NCBI GenBank assembly: GCA_011037195.1 | Contig: JAAEAF010003132.1 | Span: 62,001-126,000, forward strand | Length of the DNA stretch: 64,000 nt | Direction: 5' to 3' | Source of the DNA: Triatoma infestans | Taxonomy: Eukaryota; Arthropoda; Insecta; Hemiptera; Reduviidae | Shown: piece by piece, positions 44,008-55,961 of the stretch | How positions within the stretch are numbered: position 1 is the stretch's first letter | How the letters are laid out: each line of letters begins with the position of its first letter | Made by a program: the position numbers and the translations under genes | The notes under the pieces: generated by a model | What the model was told of the DNA's origin: nothing | The model's database searches: none | What the model saw: only the letters and a program-made list of their open reading frames with translations

Positions 44008-44689
44008 TATATATATATATATATATATATCATTCCCAGTTAAACATAAAAATAATAAATCATTTTCCGCACTTAATCCTTTGAAATGAGAGTGATCAGT
44101 GTCAGAGCTGAACTTGACGAAAATAGAAAAATAAAAAAAATTACCATATTTAGACATGAGTTCCAGTAATAAAGTTGCAACACCTGATAAATTTTAATCT
44201 CTATGTTTTAGGCACTCACTCACATCTTAAATGGAGAGAAATATCTAGAGCTAGTACTACATTAAGTGAGAGGAGACGCTAGAGGGCAGGGTAATCGTTT
44301 ACTTGGATAATTTGCTTGCCCACGGTAATATTAAGATAAGATAGATGTCAAAGCACTTTAAAACCCGGGTAATAATAGAATGCTAGAGTATTAACTTTTC
44401 CTGGGATGTAAAGTTAGCTAGAGACTAATATCAACCAAAGATTATAATTTTAAAACGATTTTTTTTAATTTCATAAAAACTTTCTCCAAAGTTTCTCAGA
44501 GTAATCTCAGACAGTACTTTTATCAACACGATTTTTTGTTTTTAAAGTATTCTAGTAATTATTAATTAGCTAAAAGTAGACAAAAAACTTTCTACTTACA
44601 ACAACACAGATTGTTTTATTATGTGCTGCATCACTTACCTGAAACAAAACGAAAAAATTACAGTTTATTAAATGAAGAAAAAAATAATC
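44008..44689. other. Unclassified AT-rich region
   Basis: (AT)n at 44006-44030, then unique-looking sequence. No gene. Confidence 0.45.
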
Positions 44690-45850
44690 AGGTGTGAAAC
44701 ACTCATATAACTTACGCAAATTATAACAATTAAATTGAAATTATTTTTTTCAAATTTAAAGGTAGAAAAAGTATCTTATCTTATACTTTTACTTATTGGT
44801 TCCTAGTAAACATGAATTTCTTGTTTTATGTTTTAGCATTTTACACCCCCCATAAGCGTCCTTTATCAATCCCAAGAAAACATGAAATGGCATTCTTTCT
44901 AGTTAAGCCTACTACGGTCAAAGATCCACTAGAAACGCAAAAAATTTTTTTCAAATAAAAGTGGATATATATGTGCAACTAATATTCCAACTTGTAAAAA
45001 AATTCGTTGGAACCGTTTCGAGTGTATATTAAAAAAAAAATCTCAAGTGAAATACAGACAACACTTGCTCCTCTTAAAGAAATTAATACAATTTAATCAA
45101 GAATTATTTCTTCTTTTTTTTTTAATTACAACATTTAGTAGGTATGGCCATAAAAATGGTGGCCATGGTTTTTCTTCTACAATTGAGTGGCCTTATATAG
45201 AGCGCTCTGTGACAAAAACCAACAAAGTTTGCACAATTTAAATTTAAACTAACTGAAAAGACTCCCAAATACAAATCTCAAATCAATTTTTGAGTTTTGA
45301 GAAAAATGATACAAATACAAGTGATATAAATTTATCTATACGGCAAGCATTCCAAGTTTAAAGAAAATCGTTGTAACCGTTTTCGTAAAAATTCCAGGAA
45401 AACTCAATAATCTACACTATTGTAAAATCGCAATCCTGGGTAAACCGATTTTCTTTAAATGTGGAATTCAAATCTATGCTTCTAATGTTTATTAATATTA
45501 CGTAGATGGTAAAAACCATATATTATATTGAAGTGATAATTTAGAGGAAAGCATATAACGCTACTGTTTTCCCCCAGAATCTTCAAAAAAATTAATTTTC
45601 CCGGGGAAAAGTTTCAAATAAAAGTGAGAGGTATTTATGTGACATGATAGTGTATGAAGTTACAAGAAAATGGTTGGAGCTGTTTTCAAGAAAAATCACG
45701 AAAAACTGAAAAAAAAGAAGACATTCAATAAAATCGTAATTCCGTTGATGAATTGTGCCCTAAATCTTCGTGCCTGATGCGGTGGTAGTATTTAAACGGA
45801 ATACCAAGTTTCAGCTTCCTGCGTCTTTTCGTTTTTGAGAACCTAAAACC
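44690..45850 (+). repeat. Family A repeat, diverged
   Basis: Starts CAGGTGTGAAACACTCATAT (about 44690). Modules follow with AGAGGAAAGCATATAACGC (about 45542), AATTCCGTTGATGAATTG and TTTAAACGGAATACCAAG, up to CGTTTTTGAG. The end block is missing. Confidence 0.6.
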
Positions 45851-46261
45851 TGTATATTGTAGTTGCCTCTTTTCTTACTTTAAGTGAATTAGTAGACATA
45901 CAAGATAGTCCGGAAAATAGAAGATAAGTTGGGGGATTGACAAGGCAAATGTCTAGGCCAAGGTTCCAAGCAATTTCCTTCAGCGAACTTTAAGTTTGGA
46001 CATGAAAGGATTCATGAAGAGATCCTTATAGATAGTTTGGTTGGGCACTTGTAACAGGAAGTACAAACAACTATGGAACAAGGAACTTCAGTTGTTAGGT
46101 ATGTTCATACTGTAGGAGGACACCTAGATAAGTTCGACTCATTAACTTCTCATTAGTGATGTATGATCAATTACACGGTCTTTCATTATCTAGCTTAATA
46201 AATACGATTTTTATTTTCTCTAAATGCAATGTGTCAGATTTTTATACACATAGAAGTGAAA
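45851..46261. other. Unclassified region
   Basis: No gene or known repeat recognised. Confidence 0.4.
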
Positions 46262-46500
46262 AATACACTGAATATTGAACACTGATATATTAACTGAGAA
46301 ACAGAGATATTGCAAGGACTTTACAGAACTGATATAGAAATGCGGTAGTAGCGTGAATACAAAGGACAGTTTGAACTGGCGGAGTGTTGATGATAGTGAT
46401 GTTTCCTGATGATTGTGTGTACAAGACTAAATTGTAGAGTGCCCGTTTGAGTACCGCTAGCCGTTATTTTATACTTATGGAAAACTTCCCCTATTCCTCC
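46262..46500 (-). mobile_element. LTR-like segment
   Basis: On the minus strand AGTATAAAATAACGGC (promoter-like, about 46475) is followed about 130 bases on by TCTGTAAAGTCCTTGCA and the end CAGTTAATATATCAG. Block order matches families B and D. Ends not certain. Confidence 0.45.
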
Positions 46501-47079
46501 TTCCAATTATTAAATGTTTATTTTTTATCTTCAATTTTATATCAATGGAAGAATTTAAACTTAATAAAATTACCTTTTTAAGGGAAGCATAACATCCCCC
46601 TACCCCCCAAAATGTCTTTAAATGAACTTTTCTCGGAAAACGGTTCTAACAAAAGTGATAGGTCTCGGTATTCGTAGTTATTGAAGCAAATATTATAAAA
46701 TACTTCGGTGTTTTTTTAGAGAAACGCAAAAAAAAAAAAGAAAAGATAAATGATTAAGAAAAAACGCACTTTTCGCAACATATTTAATTCTAATTAATAT
46801 CATTTAGAAGAGAGAATTGTATTGTAAAGTAATATAACACTTTAGAGGAAATCATAACCCCACCCTTCCCCCCAAAAGCCCCCTTAAATCAATTTTCTCG
46901 GAGAAATGTTTCAAATAAAAGTTGTAGCTCTTTATAGGTGTAATTAATATAACCAGTTTAAAGAAAAATCGGTGAGCCTTTATCGAGAAAATCGTAGAAA
47001 AAACTTCAGTAAAAACGCATTTCCCGTCATTCGATTTTCTTCAAACTCAGAATGTTGAATATATATATATATATATTGT

Positions 47080-48384
47080 ATTGTAATACAGTAATGTATT
47101 TTCTGTTGTCTATAAGATAATGAACTGACGTGTAGAACGTGTGCAGGTATCCCATCCAATGAATTAGTGATTGGCCGTGATTTAATGATTTAGCCTTGTT
47201 GGAGTGATTTATTTATGAAGTGAAGAAATGAAATGTGAAGTGAAATGAATATATGGGTGTGAACGTAATTATGCTTGTTCGTAATGTCGTTCAGTGAGGT
47301 CTGTCAGTCAGTATGAAGTTTGTCTACGGTGGATGAAACAAGTCTTGTGGCTATCTCCGTTTTAGTCTTTTTTCTAGAACCAGATACCATGATATTTGTA
47401 GCATAGATTTGTATGTGTACGACACCGTCAAAGTTTTGTGTCATCCAATAAATGTCTTAACAGTTTACACCTGCTACTTGTGGCCTATATATTTCTTTCA
47501 TTGTTGATGAGAAGATTTATATGATCGTTGAGTTTGGCATGATACTTAGTGTACAGTCGATGTGCTACTTTTGTACTGTTTCAGTGTTTGTGTCTTTATG
47601 TATTGTTTCGTTTGTAACATAGAAAGAAGATGAAAGGATAGTCCGCAGTGTGCGAGATTGGAATGTCTGAATTTTTTTCAAATGCGTCTGTTTAGCCGCT
47701 CCCCATAGCTGAAGTCCATGTGTCCAGTAGAGTCTTGTAAATTAGGAGTTTGTTGTTTATGTTTAATGTGGATCTTGTCTTTAGTAATCTGTATAACTGT
47801 TTGAAACGTAAATTAAGTTCAAGTCTTTTAGTCTTTACATGTATTGCCCAAGTTAGTGGTTTGTCCAAGCGCATTTCTAAATATTTTACTGAGTTACTTA
47901 ATGATAATGGTTCATTATTATATTTCACAGGTAAATCTTCCGTTTTTTTTAGATTAAAATGTATTGTTTTTGTTTTGTTTATATTGAGTTTATGATGTTC
48001 CAGTTATGCAAGTTAGTCAAATGCTGCTCTAGTATTAATTTGTTAGTTATTATGTCTGTGTTGGTAACAAGTAAGTGCTGTGTCATCCGCAAAAGTCGCA
48101 GTAACAATATTCGGATGTTCAGGTATGTCGTATGTGTAAATATTGTGTAATAGTGGTCCCAGAACACTCCCCTGTGGGACTTCAGCCTCAATGGGATGAA
48201 TGTCAGAGATAACTGTATTTACCCTAACACTGAAGAATCTGTCCTCAAGATAAGATTTTAGCAAAAGGTAATAAGTGAAAGGTAGAATTCTCTTTAGTTT
48301 GACGAGCAAAGCTGGGGGCCATACTTTATCGAAGGCTTGTGAAACATCTAGGAAAATGCCTGTACATATCTGTGACAATATATT
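47080..48384 (-). mobile_element. Jockey-clade LINE relic, 5-prime truncated
   Basis: Same family as 21749-23045. The frame at 48043-48378 (minus) holds GIFLDVSQAFDKVW with the first catalytic Asp, [20 protein letters not shown] and TFADDTAL, the catalytic pair. A second frame (47692-47928) gives NSVKYLEMRLDKPLTW and HVKTKRLELNLRFKQLYRLL. Frameshifts separate them. The 3-prime UTR matches the other copy to about 47080. A 116-bp foreign patch lies at 47388-47503. Flanks read AATATAT on both sides, probably the target-site duplication, in family A sequence. Confidence 0.9.
47388..47503 (+). repeat. 116-bp patch, copy 1
   Basis: CATGATATTTGTAGCAT through TTTCTTTCATTG, identical to 49469-49584 except for one base. 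It replaces about 12 bases of the Jockey 3-prime region rather than simply interrupting it. Confidence 0.92.
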
Positions 48385-48464
48385 TAATTCTAATTTATAT
48401 TATGGAGATTATAGAATTGAATAATAAACTAAAATAACACTTTAGAGGAAAACATAACCCCCAC

Positions 48465-49276
48465 TGTCTTCCAGTGGGGGCATTATTGAATGCTGCCGCC
48501 TTGTGGGGGAGTGGCAGGGAGAGTTCAAGGAAGTGCGGATTTTCTCGGATAGCCAGGTCGCCCTAAGGGCTTTGAGTAAGCCTTGGTGGTGTTCGAAATT
48601 AGTGGGAGAATATCGGAGAAGGCTTAATGCTTTAGCTCGGAGGGGTAAGGTGCGCCTCTATTGGATACCCGGACATGCAGGAATAGAGGGCAATGAGAGG
48701 GCAGATCAGTTGGCCAGGGAGGGATCATCACAACCATTTTGTGGTCCTGAACCAGCCCTGGCCGTCACAAAGACGTTTCGCGACAAACAGATTAGACTCT
48801 GGGAGACGATAGTTTTGGAGAAACGCTGGGGGGACACGCAGGGGTGCCTCCAAGCCAAAAGATTTATAAAGGCAAGTAAGCAGGGATCTTCGGAGTATCT
48901 TCTGTCCCTTAGTAGGACGGGTCTGAGGACCTTGGTAGGGATAGTGACTGGACACACTTGGTGTCCAGTCACTTGTTTAACATAGGGAGGACGTCTAGTC
49001 CCATTTGTCAGAATTGCGATGACGGAGTTAGGGAAACGGTGTACCACTACTTATGTCAGTGTCCCCGTTTCGCTGGAACTAGGTTTCGTGTATTTGGGAG
49101 GGCACCACTCTCGCAGGATTGCCTGGGCGAGTTGGAGTTTAGGGATATCTTGGGATATTGTAGATTAACCGGTAAGCTACCGGGGGAGATTAATTAAGGG
49201 GATAGGGGGGTATCGGGGGGATAAAAGCCACATAGGCTTAGGTCCCGCGCCATTAGGCACCCTATTAATAATAATA
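48465..49276 (+). mobile_element. I-clade LINE, 5-prime truncated, 11-bp target-site duplication
   Basis: Flanked by ATAACCCCCAC at 48454-48464 and 49277-49287. The frame 48503-48985 holds the RNase H domain: VRIFSDSQVALRAL with a catalytic Asp, and YWIPGHAGIEGNERADQL with the His/Asp motif. It continues through LAVTKTFRDKQIRLWETIVL. A frameshift near 48956 leads to the last part (48958-49197): SPICQNCDDGVRETVYHYLC, a C-x2-C...H...C knuckle, ending GEIN. The UTR carries ATAAAAGCCACATAGGCTTA and a (TAA)n tail. RNase H plus (TAA)n fits the I clade. An extra hairpin CCCCCACT...AGTGGGGG marks the 5-prime junction. Confidence 0.9.
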
Positions 49277-49468
49277 ATAACCCCCACCGCTCCTCCAAAA
49301 GCCGTCTTAAATGAATTTTCCCACAGAAATACTTCAAATAAAAGTTGTAGCGGTTTATGTATGTAGTTTGTATAAGGGCTCGCGTTTACACTGACACTTC
49401 TATCCAGACACTTATGTCAAGTGTCGGACAGTAAGTTGTGTTCAGTATTTACATTGTGACAGAAATTA

Positions 49469-49584
49469 CATGATATTTGTAGCATGGATTTGTATGTGTA
49501 CGACACCGTCAAAGTTTTGTGTCATCCAATAAATGTCTTAACAGTTTACACCTGCTACTTGTGGCCTATATATTTCTTTCATTG
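49469..49584 (+). repeat. 116-bp patch, copy 2
   Basis: Lies between the Harbinger terminal repeat and the transposase start, 2.08 kb from copy 1 and in the same orientation, with 115 of 116 bases identical. A frame starting at 49484 reads through it but has no recognisable domain. Confidence 0.92.
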
Positions 49585-49632
49585 CAAAAAATCAGAATAC
49601 TGTCATTTACTGTCAGACGGTCATTTGACGAT

Positions 49633-49960
49633 GAAGGCATCAAAAAGAAAAATTGCAGCTAGCGTAATTATTCTGGGGTAATTAGGAAAAAAATGAAGAA
49701 AAAGCGTTATGTGTGGATTCGAGAGTGGATTTTGAGACGTGAAAAATAAGGTGCATACAATCAGTTAATGTCTGGACTTATGTTGGAGGATCCAACACAA
49801 TTCAAAAAATTTTGTGAAAGAATGAAACCCATCTTATTTCTTGAAAAGTTAGCTAGTAAAATTGGGCTTATTTTATGGAAGCAAGATACGAAATTCAAAA
49901 CAGCTATTAGTGTGCACTATTAGGCTTGCTGTAACTTTACGGTTTTTAGCATCGGTTAAG
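49633..49960 (+). pseudogene. Harbinger transposase N terminus, broken
   Basis: From ATG 49693 the frame reads KKKRYVWIREWILRRE, stop, GAYNQLMSGLMLEDPTQFKK, then KQDTKFKTAISV. It then shifts by one base to RLAVTLRFLAS near 49925-49955. These are the conserved N-terminal blocks of HARBI1-like transposases. About 90 residues are covered with at least one internal stop and one frameshift; the DDE core is absent. Confidence 0.85.
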
Positions 49961-50298
49961 TAGGTGTCCAGCTGATTGATAAAATGGCTAATTCTGTTAA
50001 TTCTTTATTGTTTTAAACATAAGCATATTTACAGGTGACTCTTATGCAAGTTTGAGTTATTTGTTCCAAATACCAAAATGCACAATAAGTTTTAATAGTT
50101 CCGGAAGTATATAACAGCAATTTTAAGTAAGGCCATTTTGAGACATACAATTCATCCATTGTGAGAAAATCTCAGAAATATGAAAAACCATACAGTAGTT
50201 AATTCTGATGGACCGATTTTGTTCTAAACCTTATTGTTACGTCCCATGTTAGTAGTTAAAAGTAAATATCATGTTTGAACTTTCTACGATTTTAGGTG

Positions 50299-50330
<32 letters not shown>

Positions 50331-50419
50331 ACCACAAAAACACACCACACACATACATACCGACCAATTTAAAAAAAAAAAAAAAAATACGACTTCTTCG
50401 GATTCAAAGGACCTCAAAA

Positions 50420-50670
50420 GGGGAGGGATTAGCTAAGTGGTTAGCGCATTGGACTCCCATGCGGAGGTCCCGGGTTCGAGTCCAGTGCTACCTTGGATTT
50501 TTTTCTCCCTAGGAGCCTCTACAAGCTCACTGTCCGGTGATGGACAGTGTTGTCTGTAGCGAGAGAACACTGTCCGGAGGCCGGCAGTGCACTGAGAAGG
50601 CTCCGGGCGCTAATGACCATAGACGTTGACGCCCTTAAATTTAAACAAAAGAAAAAAAAAAAAAAAAAAA
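50420..50670 (+). mobile_element. tRNA-derived SINE, best-preserved copy
   Basis: 251 bp including poly(A), flanked by GACCTCAAAA (50410-50419 and 50671-50680). A box TAGCTAAGTGG at 50430-50440 and B box GGTTCGAGTCC at 50473-50483 are both perfect matches to pol III consensus. The body has a long hairpin (CACTGTCCGGTGATGGACAG and CACTGTCCGGAGG). The tail GGGCGCTAATGACCATAG is shared with the element at 58790-59080. Preservation and the clean duplication make it one of the youngest insertions in the window. Confidence 0.95.
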
Positions 50671-50949
50671 GACCTCAAAATGTGTATGTCCGGTGAAAAA
50701 CTTGATATAGAAAATTTGACGCAATTATGTCAAATTCTAGGAGTAAGAAAAAGTATAATTAGAAACATTGGAATCATAAGTATTTTAAATAAGAGTGTAA
50801 ATTATGTAAACTATTACGATTTATTTAAATTTAGTTTATTGATGTTTTGAGGACATATGTAAAGCACCCCCCCACCACCACCTCCACCCTGACCATTACG
50901 ATCTCCCATTGAGCTTCCCACTGTGTTTTCGGTCTTGTGATAATATATT

Positions 50950-51367
50950 ACAAGAATTGACTAATGATATCCTCCAGGAGATAGAAATGAGATGGCTGAG
51001 GTGGTTTGGCCAAGTAAAAAGAACGAAAGAAGACTATATGCCCAAGAAAGAAACTGAACTATATATCCCGCGGAAATAGAAAAAGAAGACATTCCCGGTA
51101 AAAAATGGCTGCAATGGCAGGATGAGGTCTCACCAATAAGAAACAGCCTAAATTGAGAAGAATGGACGCTGGATACCGGGATACCACTAAAGATCGTAAC
51201 ATTCTCGGGGCGAAAAAATATGGTAAAAGAATTTTGAATATTATAGACATTTATTAGTTGGAAGATGAGAAATGCGATAAAAGAAAGTCGGCTGCATGCT
51301 TCGTTAAATGTGTTTATCATTTTTAAGATATCTTAAAGCCATAAATTCCTAAAAAAAAAAAAAAAAA
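50950..51367 (+). mobile_element. Endonuclease-reverse transcriptase LINE, 3-prime end, decayed
   Basis: Translation gives EMRWLRWFGQVKRTKED (about 50985-51035), the W-FG-V-R block found near the C terminus of this LINE group. Stops and frameshifts follow, and the copy ends in poly(A) at 51350-51367. It is a decayed relative of 40600-40946. Confidence 0.65.
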
Positions 51368-52238
51368 GGAAACGCATATAGTGAAATAATATTACTCGTA
51401 AATTTCTTTTAAATGAAACTTCCTTTCTTAACAAGAATTATATAATTATTATTAATTAAAGATAAATTTGTTTAACATATCTTATTAGAAAGGAAATTTA
51501 AACGCTAAAATATAATTAAAATATTTATCCAAAAAGGAAATAAAAGATTAACAGAAGGAAAAAAATCAGGATAATAAACTAGAGTTTATCTGAATGGCTC
51601 ACGTAAAACTATTAAAACTGGAGAACCAGTTTTTGAACAAGAATTAATAATTTATTACTCTGAATGCATTTTATTTGGTTACTTATATATATATATATAT
51701 ATATATATACTGTTAAGAAGGTTTATCAGCTAAATTGTTTGATTGCTAAATATTTTTTTTTTTTTTTCTTTTAAGAGAAATTATTATATAAATAAATTTA
51801 ATAAAACATAATATTTTTCTAAAAAACAGTTCAATTAAATTTAATAATATTAAATAATACAAATTATAAGGCTTATTTATATTCATTTCTAGTGTATACA
51901 ATTATATTTTAATGCTTAGGATATATAATATTTCTTTAAATTAACAGACAAATTGTACAAAGTATTTTATAATTTAAACATGTGGTAGATAAACGGGGTC
52001 TTTAATATATCTGTAGTTATTTAAATTTAACATGTTTATGTTTAATGAGAGAATAATAACAGCTCTACTAAGTGGTGTGAACATTGTAATTTCTGGTTTA
52101 GATTAGAATCTTTGAACACTTACTGTTGTTTTTTTTTTTTACCACTTGTATCTCTATATATTAATATGGTATAGGCATTTGTTTTACTTCTTATTGTCGT
52201 TATTTATGTTTCTAAGATGTGAATACTTACTAAGAATG
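51368..52238. other. AT-rich region
   Basis: (AT)n at 51685-51708; T runs at about 51750-51770 and 52127-52140. No gene. Confidence 0.55.
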
Positions 52239-52548
52239 TATAATGGAGTTGATGAGGAGAGAAATTAGGTTTGATTAATTAGACGAGATATGAAGACACT
52301 TATAATATAGATATAAGTTTACAAAAACTGCACTGGACTTGTAATGATTTTATAGAATAAAGGGTGAGAAGAGAGATATGACACGATGCGATGTATATGA
52401 TTGAATCTGATACATAGATATCTAGATAGATAGATGCTAAGGTAGATTCTCACTGGCTTATATACAGGTTCTCCCACTCTAGCCTACTTAAGTCAGAGAG
52501 TAACAGAGAGGGTCTTTCTCTCTCTTAATTCTCTCACTTGCCATTATC
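52239..52548 (-). mobile_element. Family B LTR, unit 1 of dimer
   Basis: Complete unit with the TATATAAG block. Its outer flank is GAATG (52234-52238), matching GAATA after unit 2. A short GATA-type expansion (TAGATAGATAGATG) is present near 52430. Confidence 0.82.
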
Positions 52549-52557
52549 TGCCACCAA

Positions 52558-52854
52558 TATAATGGAATTGGTGAGGAGAGAAATTAGGTTTGATTAATTA
52601 TACGAGATATGAAGACACTGTTATAATATAGCTATAAGTTTACACAAACTGCACTGGACTTGTAATGATTATATAGGATAAAAGGTGAGAGTAGAGATAC
52701 GATACGATGCGATGTATGGTTGAATCTGATAGATAGATAGATGTTAGGTAGATTTTCACTGGCTTATATACAGGTTCTCCCATTCTAGCCTGCTTAAGTT
52801 AGAGAGTACCAGAGAGGGTCCTTCTCTCTCTTGATTCTCTCTCTTGGCATTACA
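52558..52854 (-). mobile_element. Family B LTR, unit 2 of dimer
   Basis: Complete unit separated from unit 1 by only 9 bases. Followed by GAATA (52855-52859). Both units share differences from the trimer units (GATATGAAGACAC, GGGTCYTTCTCTCTC), so they are a sub-family. Confidence 0.82.
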
Positions 52855-53599
52855 GAATATATTCCGCTGAGAAAGAAAGATGCCAAGCTAATAATTTATA
52901 GCACCTTCATGATGAATGGGGGAGTCCTTAATCTTGTCAAGAAGAAAACAGAGTTCAAAGAACACTTGAGAGTGATTTGGTGACGACGACGAAAGTCGGA
53001 AGGGAGGAATTTCTTGGATGGATCGTTGGCAATGAATGGTTTAGGTCCTAGGAGAGCATGTAAAGTGAACCCTAAAAGAGGATGACCCAGTTTCAATTGG
53101 TTGTAACAACATCATGTGGACAAACTCATGAAAATTATTATTAGTAAAAACTCATAAAGAGTAGTTCCGGAGCTTGCACTCGTATTTGTCCGTGAATTGC
53201 GCGTGGGGATACAGTCTCTGAAGATGACAGAATTAAAAACTAATTTCCCAAATTTCAATAATATTCCAGGGAAAACTTCTAAATTACCTAATTTTTCTTT
53301 TATTTGACAAAAATACACCAGGATGGGCGGTTCCTGAGCTCACGTTCAAACCAGCCCATAATTTTCCCCTAAACATCATAAATTCCATCTTAATAGAAGT
53401 GTGGCGCCAAAACTTTTTATTTCTCCCAGTACTCTATATTCCTGGGGAGTGGGGGGTGGGGGCAGCAACCTAAACCTGAACTAACTTACAATAGAAATAA
53501 GAATCTAATTTTTCCCTCGCTAAAATCAATTAAAACCTATTACACACATTAATTCGTTAGTCATGCAATAAATACAGAGGCCCCTATCAGCCATACTAT
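52855..53599. other. Unclassified region
   Basis: Not recognised. A minus-strand frame at 52896-53096 encodes 66 residues with no motif known to me. Confidence 0.35.
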
Positions 53600-54330
53600 C
53601 CAACAAGATTGAACTCTCCACTAATAACCCCATGTGGCTCTTCATGCCAGGGCCTCCTCTGCGGAATGCCGGAAAACCACATATGCAGACGATGTAAAGC
53701 ACCCCCTATATTAAATAACCATATTATAATCCTAATGCTAAACCTATTCTAACCATATATATATACCGCACGCAAACAATTAAGTACACTCAAACGAACC
53801 AATCACTCCGCCAAATTTACCCATTTGCTTTCAGTTTTTCTCATTAAAGTCGTATTTCCGAAGAGTTTGAAGGCTTCATATGCACACTTATTTTCCAACA
53901 ATAACGCGTCACTATTTAAACTCCTATGGAATTCAATCTCGCCCACATACATCCTTAAATCATTGTACAAGCAACATTCAAAAATAATACTTCTGCGGGG
54001 GTTCATGTTCACAGAAATGGCAGCGATAGGCATTTACAAATCCCATGCCGTACAATTTTTCATTTACTGGCCATGCCCTCTAAAGATTTATCTCTAAGAA
54101 ACTTGGAGAGCTTGAGTTGATACTATTTTGCTAAACCGACCTTTTATTGAGGAGGATAGTGTGTTGAATAGCCGGAAATGTCTTAAGATTGTTGAATTAC
54201 CATACCATGAACAATCACCATATATGACCTGAGCTAAAGAATATTTCTGTATATTATCTTTAAGTCCTTTTCTTAAGGCCCCCAAAAACTTCTTCGTAAT
54301 CTGGCTAAGCTGGCCCAGATTTAATTTTTT
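53600..54330 (-). other. Possible decayed coding sequence, unidentified
   Basis: Several adjoining minus-strand frames (54094-54285, 53803-54033, and upstream 54305-54622) have protein-like composition and could be joined with frameshifts. I find no RT, RNase H, DDE or zinc-knuckle motif. They may be a relic of a retroelement or a host exon. Confidence 0.25.
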
Positions 54331-55330
54331 TAGATTTTATTCTTAAGTCTCTAAAGTGGGGAACAAAACTCAGTTTACAATCTAATATACGTAACTTCAG
54401 TCTCATTTCAATCCGTTCGAACCACAATGCATAGTTGGTTGTTGCGTAACCGCTAATTTCCATGCAAATAAATGTGAGAGAGTCGTGGAATATGGCTGAT
54501 GTCGTCACGGCTTTGAACTTTACGCCTTCAGCAGTAATTTGTTGAAGGGAACCTAGTTTCTTTTTTATTATTATATTATTATTATTAACATGAAAACGTT
54601 TCAAAGAATTTATTAATTTCAAATATTTTAAACAAAATAATATTCATTGCAATAATTTTATAAACAGATTTTACATTAAATCATATCGTTTCTAAACTCC
54701 AAATAATATTTAATTGTTTTACGGATAGTTCAAAGAAATGGTTCAAAGGAATAACTAAATAGTTTGGTGACCAAAATTTTGGATATCCGCAATCAATCGA
54801 TCACATTCTTAATATCTACAACTTATATTCTTGATAAACTAAAATAATTTGATTTCCAAGAAACTATTCTAACCAGAACTACCCTATTAAAGGATAAAAC
54901 ATCAAATGATTTAACACATCACATGGTAACAACATTTTCTCTTTAAAACAATCTAGAAAGTCCACAAGCATTGGTTTTGTGTCTTTTAAATGGAGAATAG
55001 ATAAATCTTACTTCATAGAAAATGGTTCAAAGGAATTGTTTGATAGGAGTTGATGTGAAACAGAATGTCGGAATGTGTTTAGGCATTTAACTTGACAATG
55101 TTACTCTATCTACTTTATTCCAACTTGGAAAAAATTTAGTTCACTTATTCTTGGATTTCCGATCTAGATATCGACCTGTGCCAGTCAGGAAGAAAAGGTT
55201 GAGCTTTTTATTTTTGTTTGTTTGAAATGGGCAAAATATAAACAAAAAAAATATCATAATTAGAAAGACAACTTCTTAAAATAAGAAAAAAAATATAAGT
55301 GAGTTGATATCTTAAACACTAATAATACAC
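54331..55330. other. Unclassified AT-rich region
   Basis: Contains (ATT)n-like sequence at 54567-54588. No recognised gene. Confidence 0.4.
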
Positions 55331-55660
55331 AATTCAAATAAAGCTGTTGGTTTATTGGGTATTAATCTTTTTATTGGCATTTTACAGTAAGTAGCCTGTT
55401 TGCAAAGTTTAAAGAAAATCATTGAGCCAATACGAAAATATCACGAAAAACTGAAAAAAGCAAAAAGGCTTACATTATCGGCTGACTTATTTTTTGGCAG
55501 AACCCTTTGTCATGTTGAAACCCATGGTTAAAAGGAATATCAAGTTTAAGTCTCCATCTACTTTTCTTTTTTTAACATATTTGTATTCACCTACATTCAC
55601 ACGTATACACATATTTGTATACCATTCGCTAATCAGGTTTTACGACCTGGATTCGCGTGG
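55331..55660 (+). repeat. Family A repeat, fragment
   Basis: GTTTAAAGAAAATCATTGAG (about 55410), GGAATATCAAGTTTAAG, then ACCATTCGCTAATCAGG: the last module and part of the end block, diverged. Confidence 0.55.
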
Positions 55661-55915
55661 TGGAGAAACCCCAACGGCCAAAAGCAAGTGAAAGAGTATA
55701 TTAGGGGACCAACGCACAAGCATACGGTAGACCTACTAAACCAGGGTCGCGTGGATCTGTTCACCAGGCTCTGAGAGCATATGAGCTTATGGGTCTTGCC
55801 ACAGTGATCATTGCAGGTTTTGCTTGATTGGGAAGAAGTCCAACCCACCCACCCCCCAAGTCCTCTACGATTCCGAGTGCCTGGCAAGAGCGAGATTTCC
55901 CTCCTCCAATTGAAC

Positions 55916-55961
<46 letters not shown>

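Larger units (their letters stand above)
49376..50090 (+). mobile_element. PIF/Harbinger DNA transposon remnant
   Basis: The left end GGGCTCGCGTTTACACTGAC, preceded by TAA (49373-49375), is a Harbinger-type terminal repeat. A transposase N-terminal relic follows. The right terminal repeat is not found before family A sequence resumes near 50090, so that end is deleted. A different family from the element at 34217. Confidence 0.75.
46550..50755 (+). repeat. Family A repeat split by four later insertions
   Basis: Family A blocks read in correct order across the whole span once four elements are removed: a Jockey LINE (47080-48384), an I LINE (48465-49276), a Harbinger relic (49376 to about 50090) and a SINE (50420-50670). 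The end is TCTAGGAGTAAGAAAAAGTA near 50735-50755. Continuity is shown by ATAACCCCCAC and GACCTCAAAA, each duplicated around an insertion. Confidence 0.8.

Noticed and set aside
44690..45850. Possible host exon from short open frames
   Set aside because: Sequence follows the order of family A blocks seen elsewhere.
50420..50500. tRNA gene
   Set aside because: A and B boxes are perfect but the arms do not fold into a cloverleaf with a closed acceptor stem, and a SINE body and poly(A) follow.
50961..51320. Minus-strand open frame of 119 residues with hydrophobic stretches
   Set aside because: Lies opposite a decayed LINE 3-prime end with poly(A); no domain and unlikely composition.
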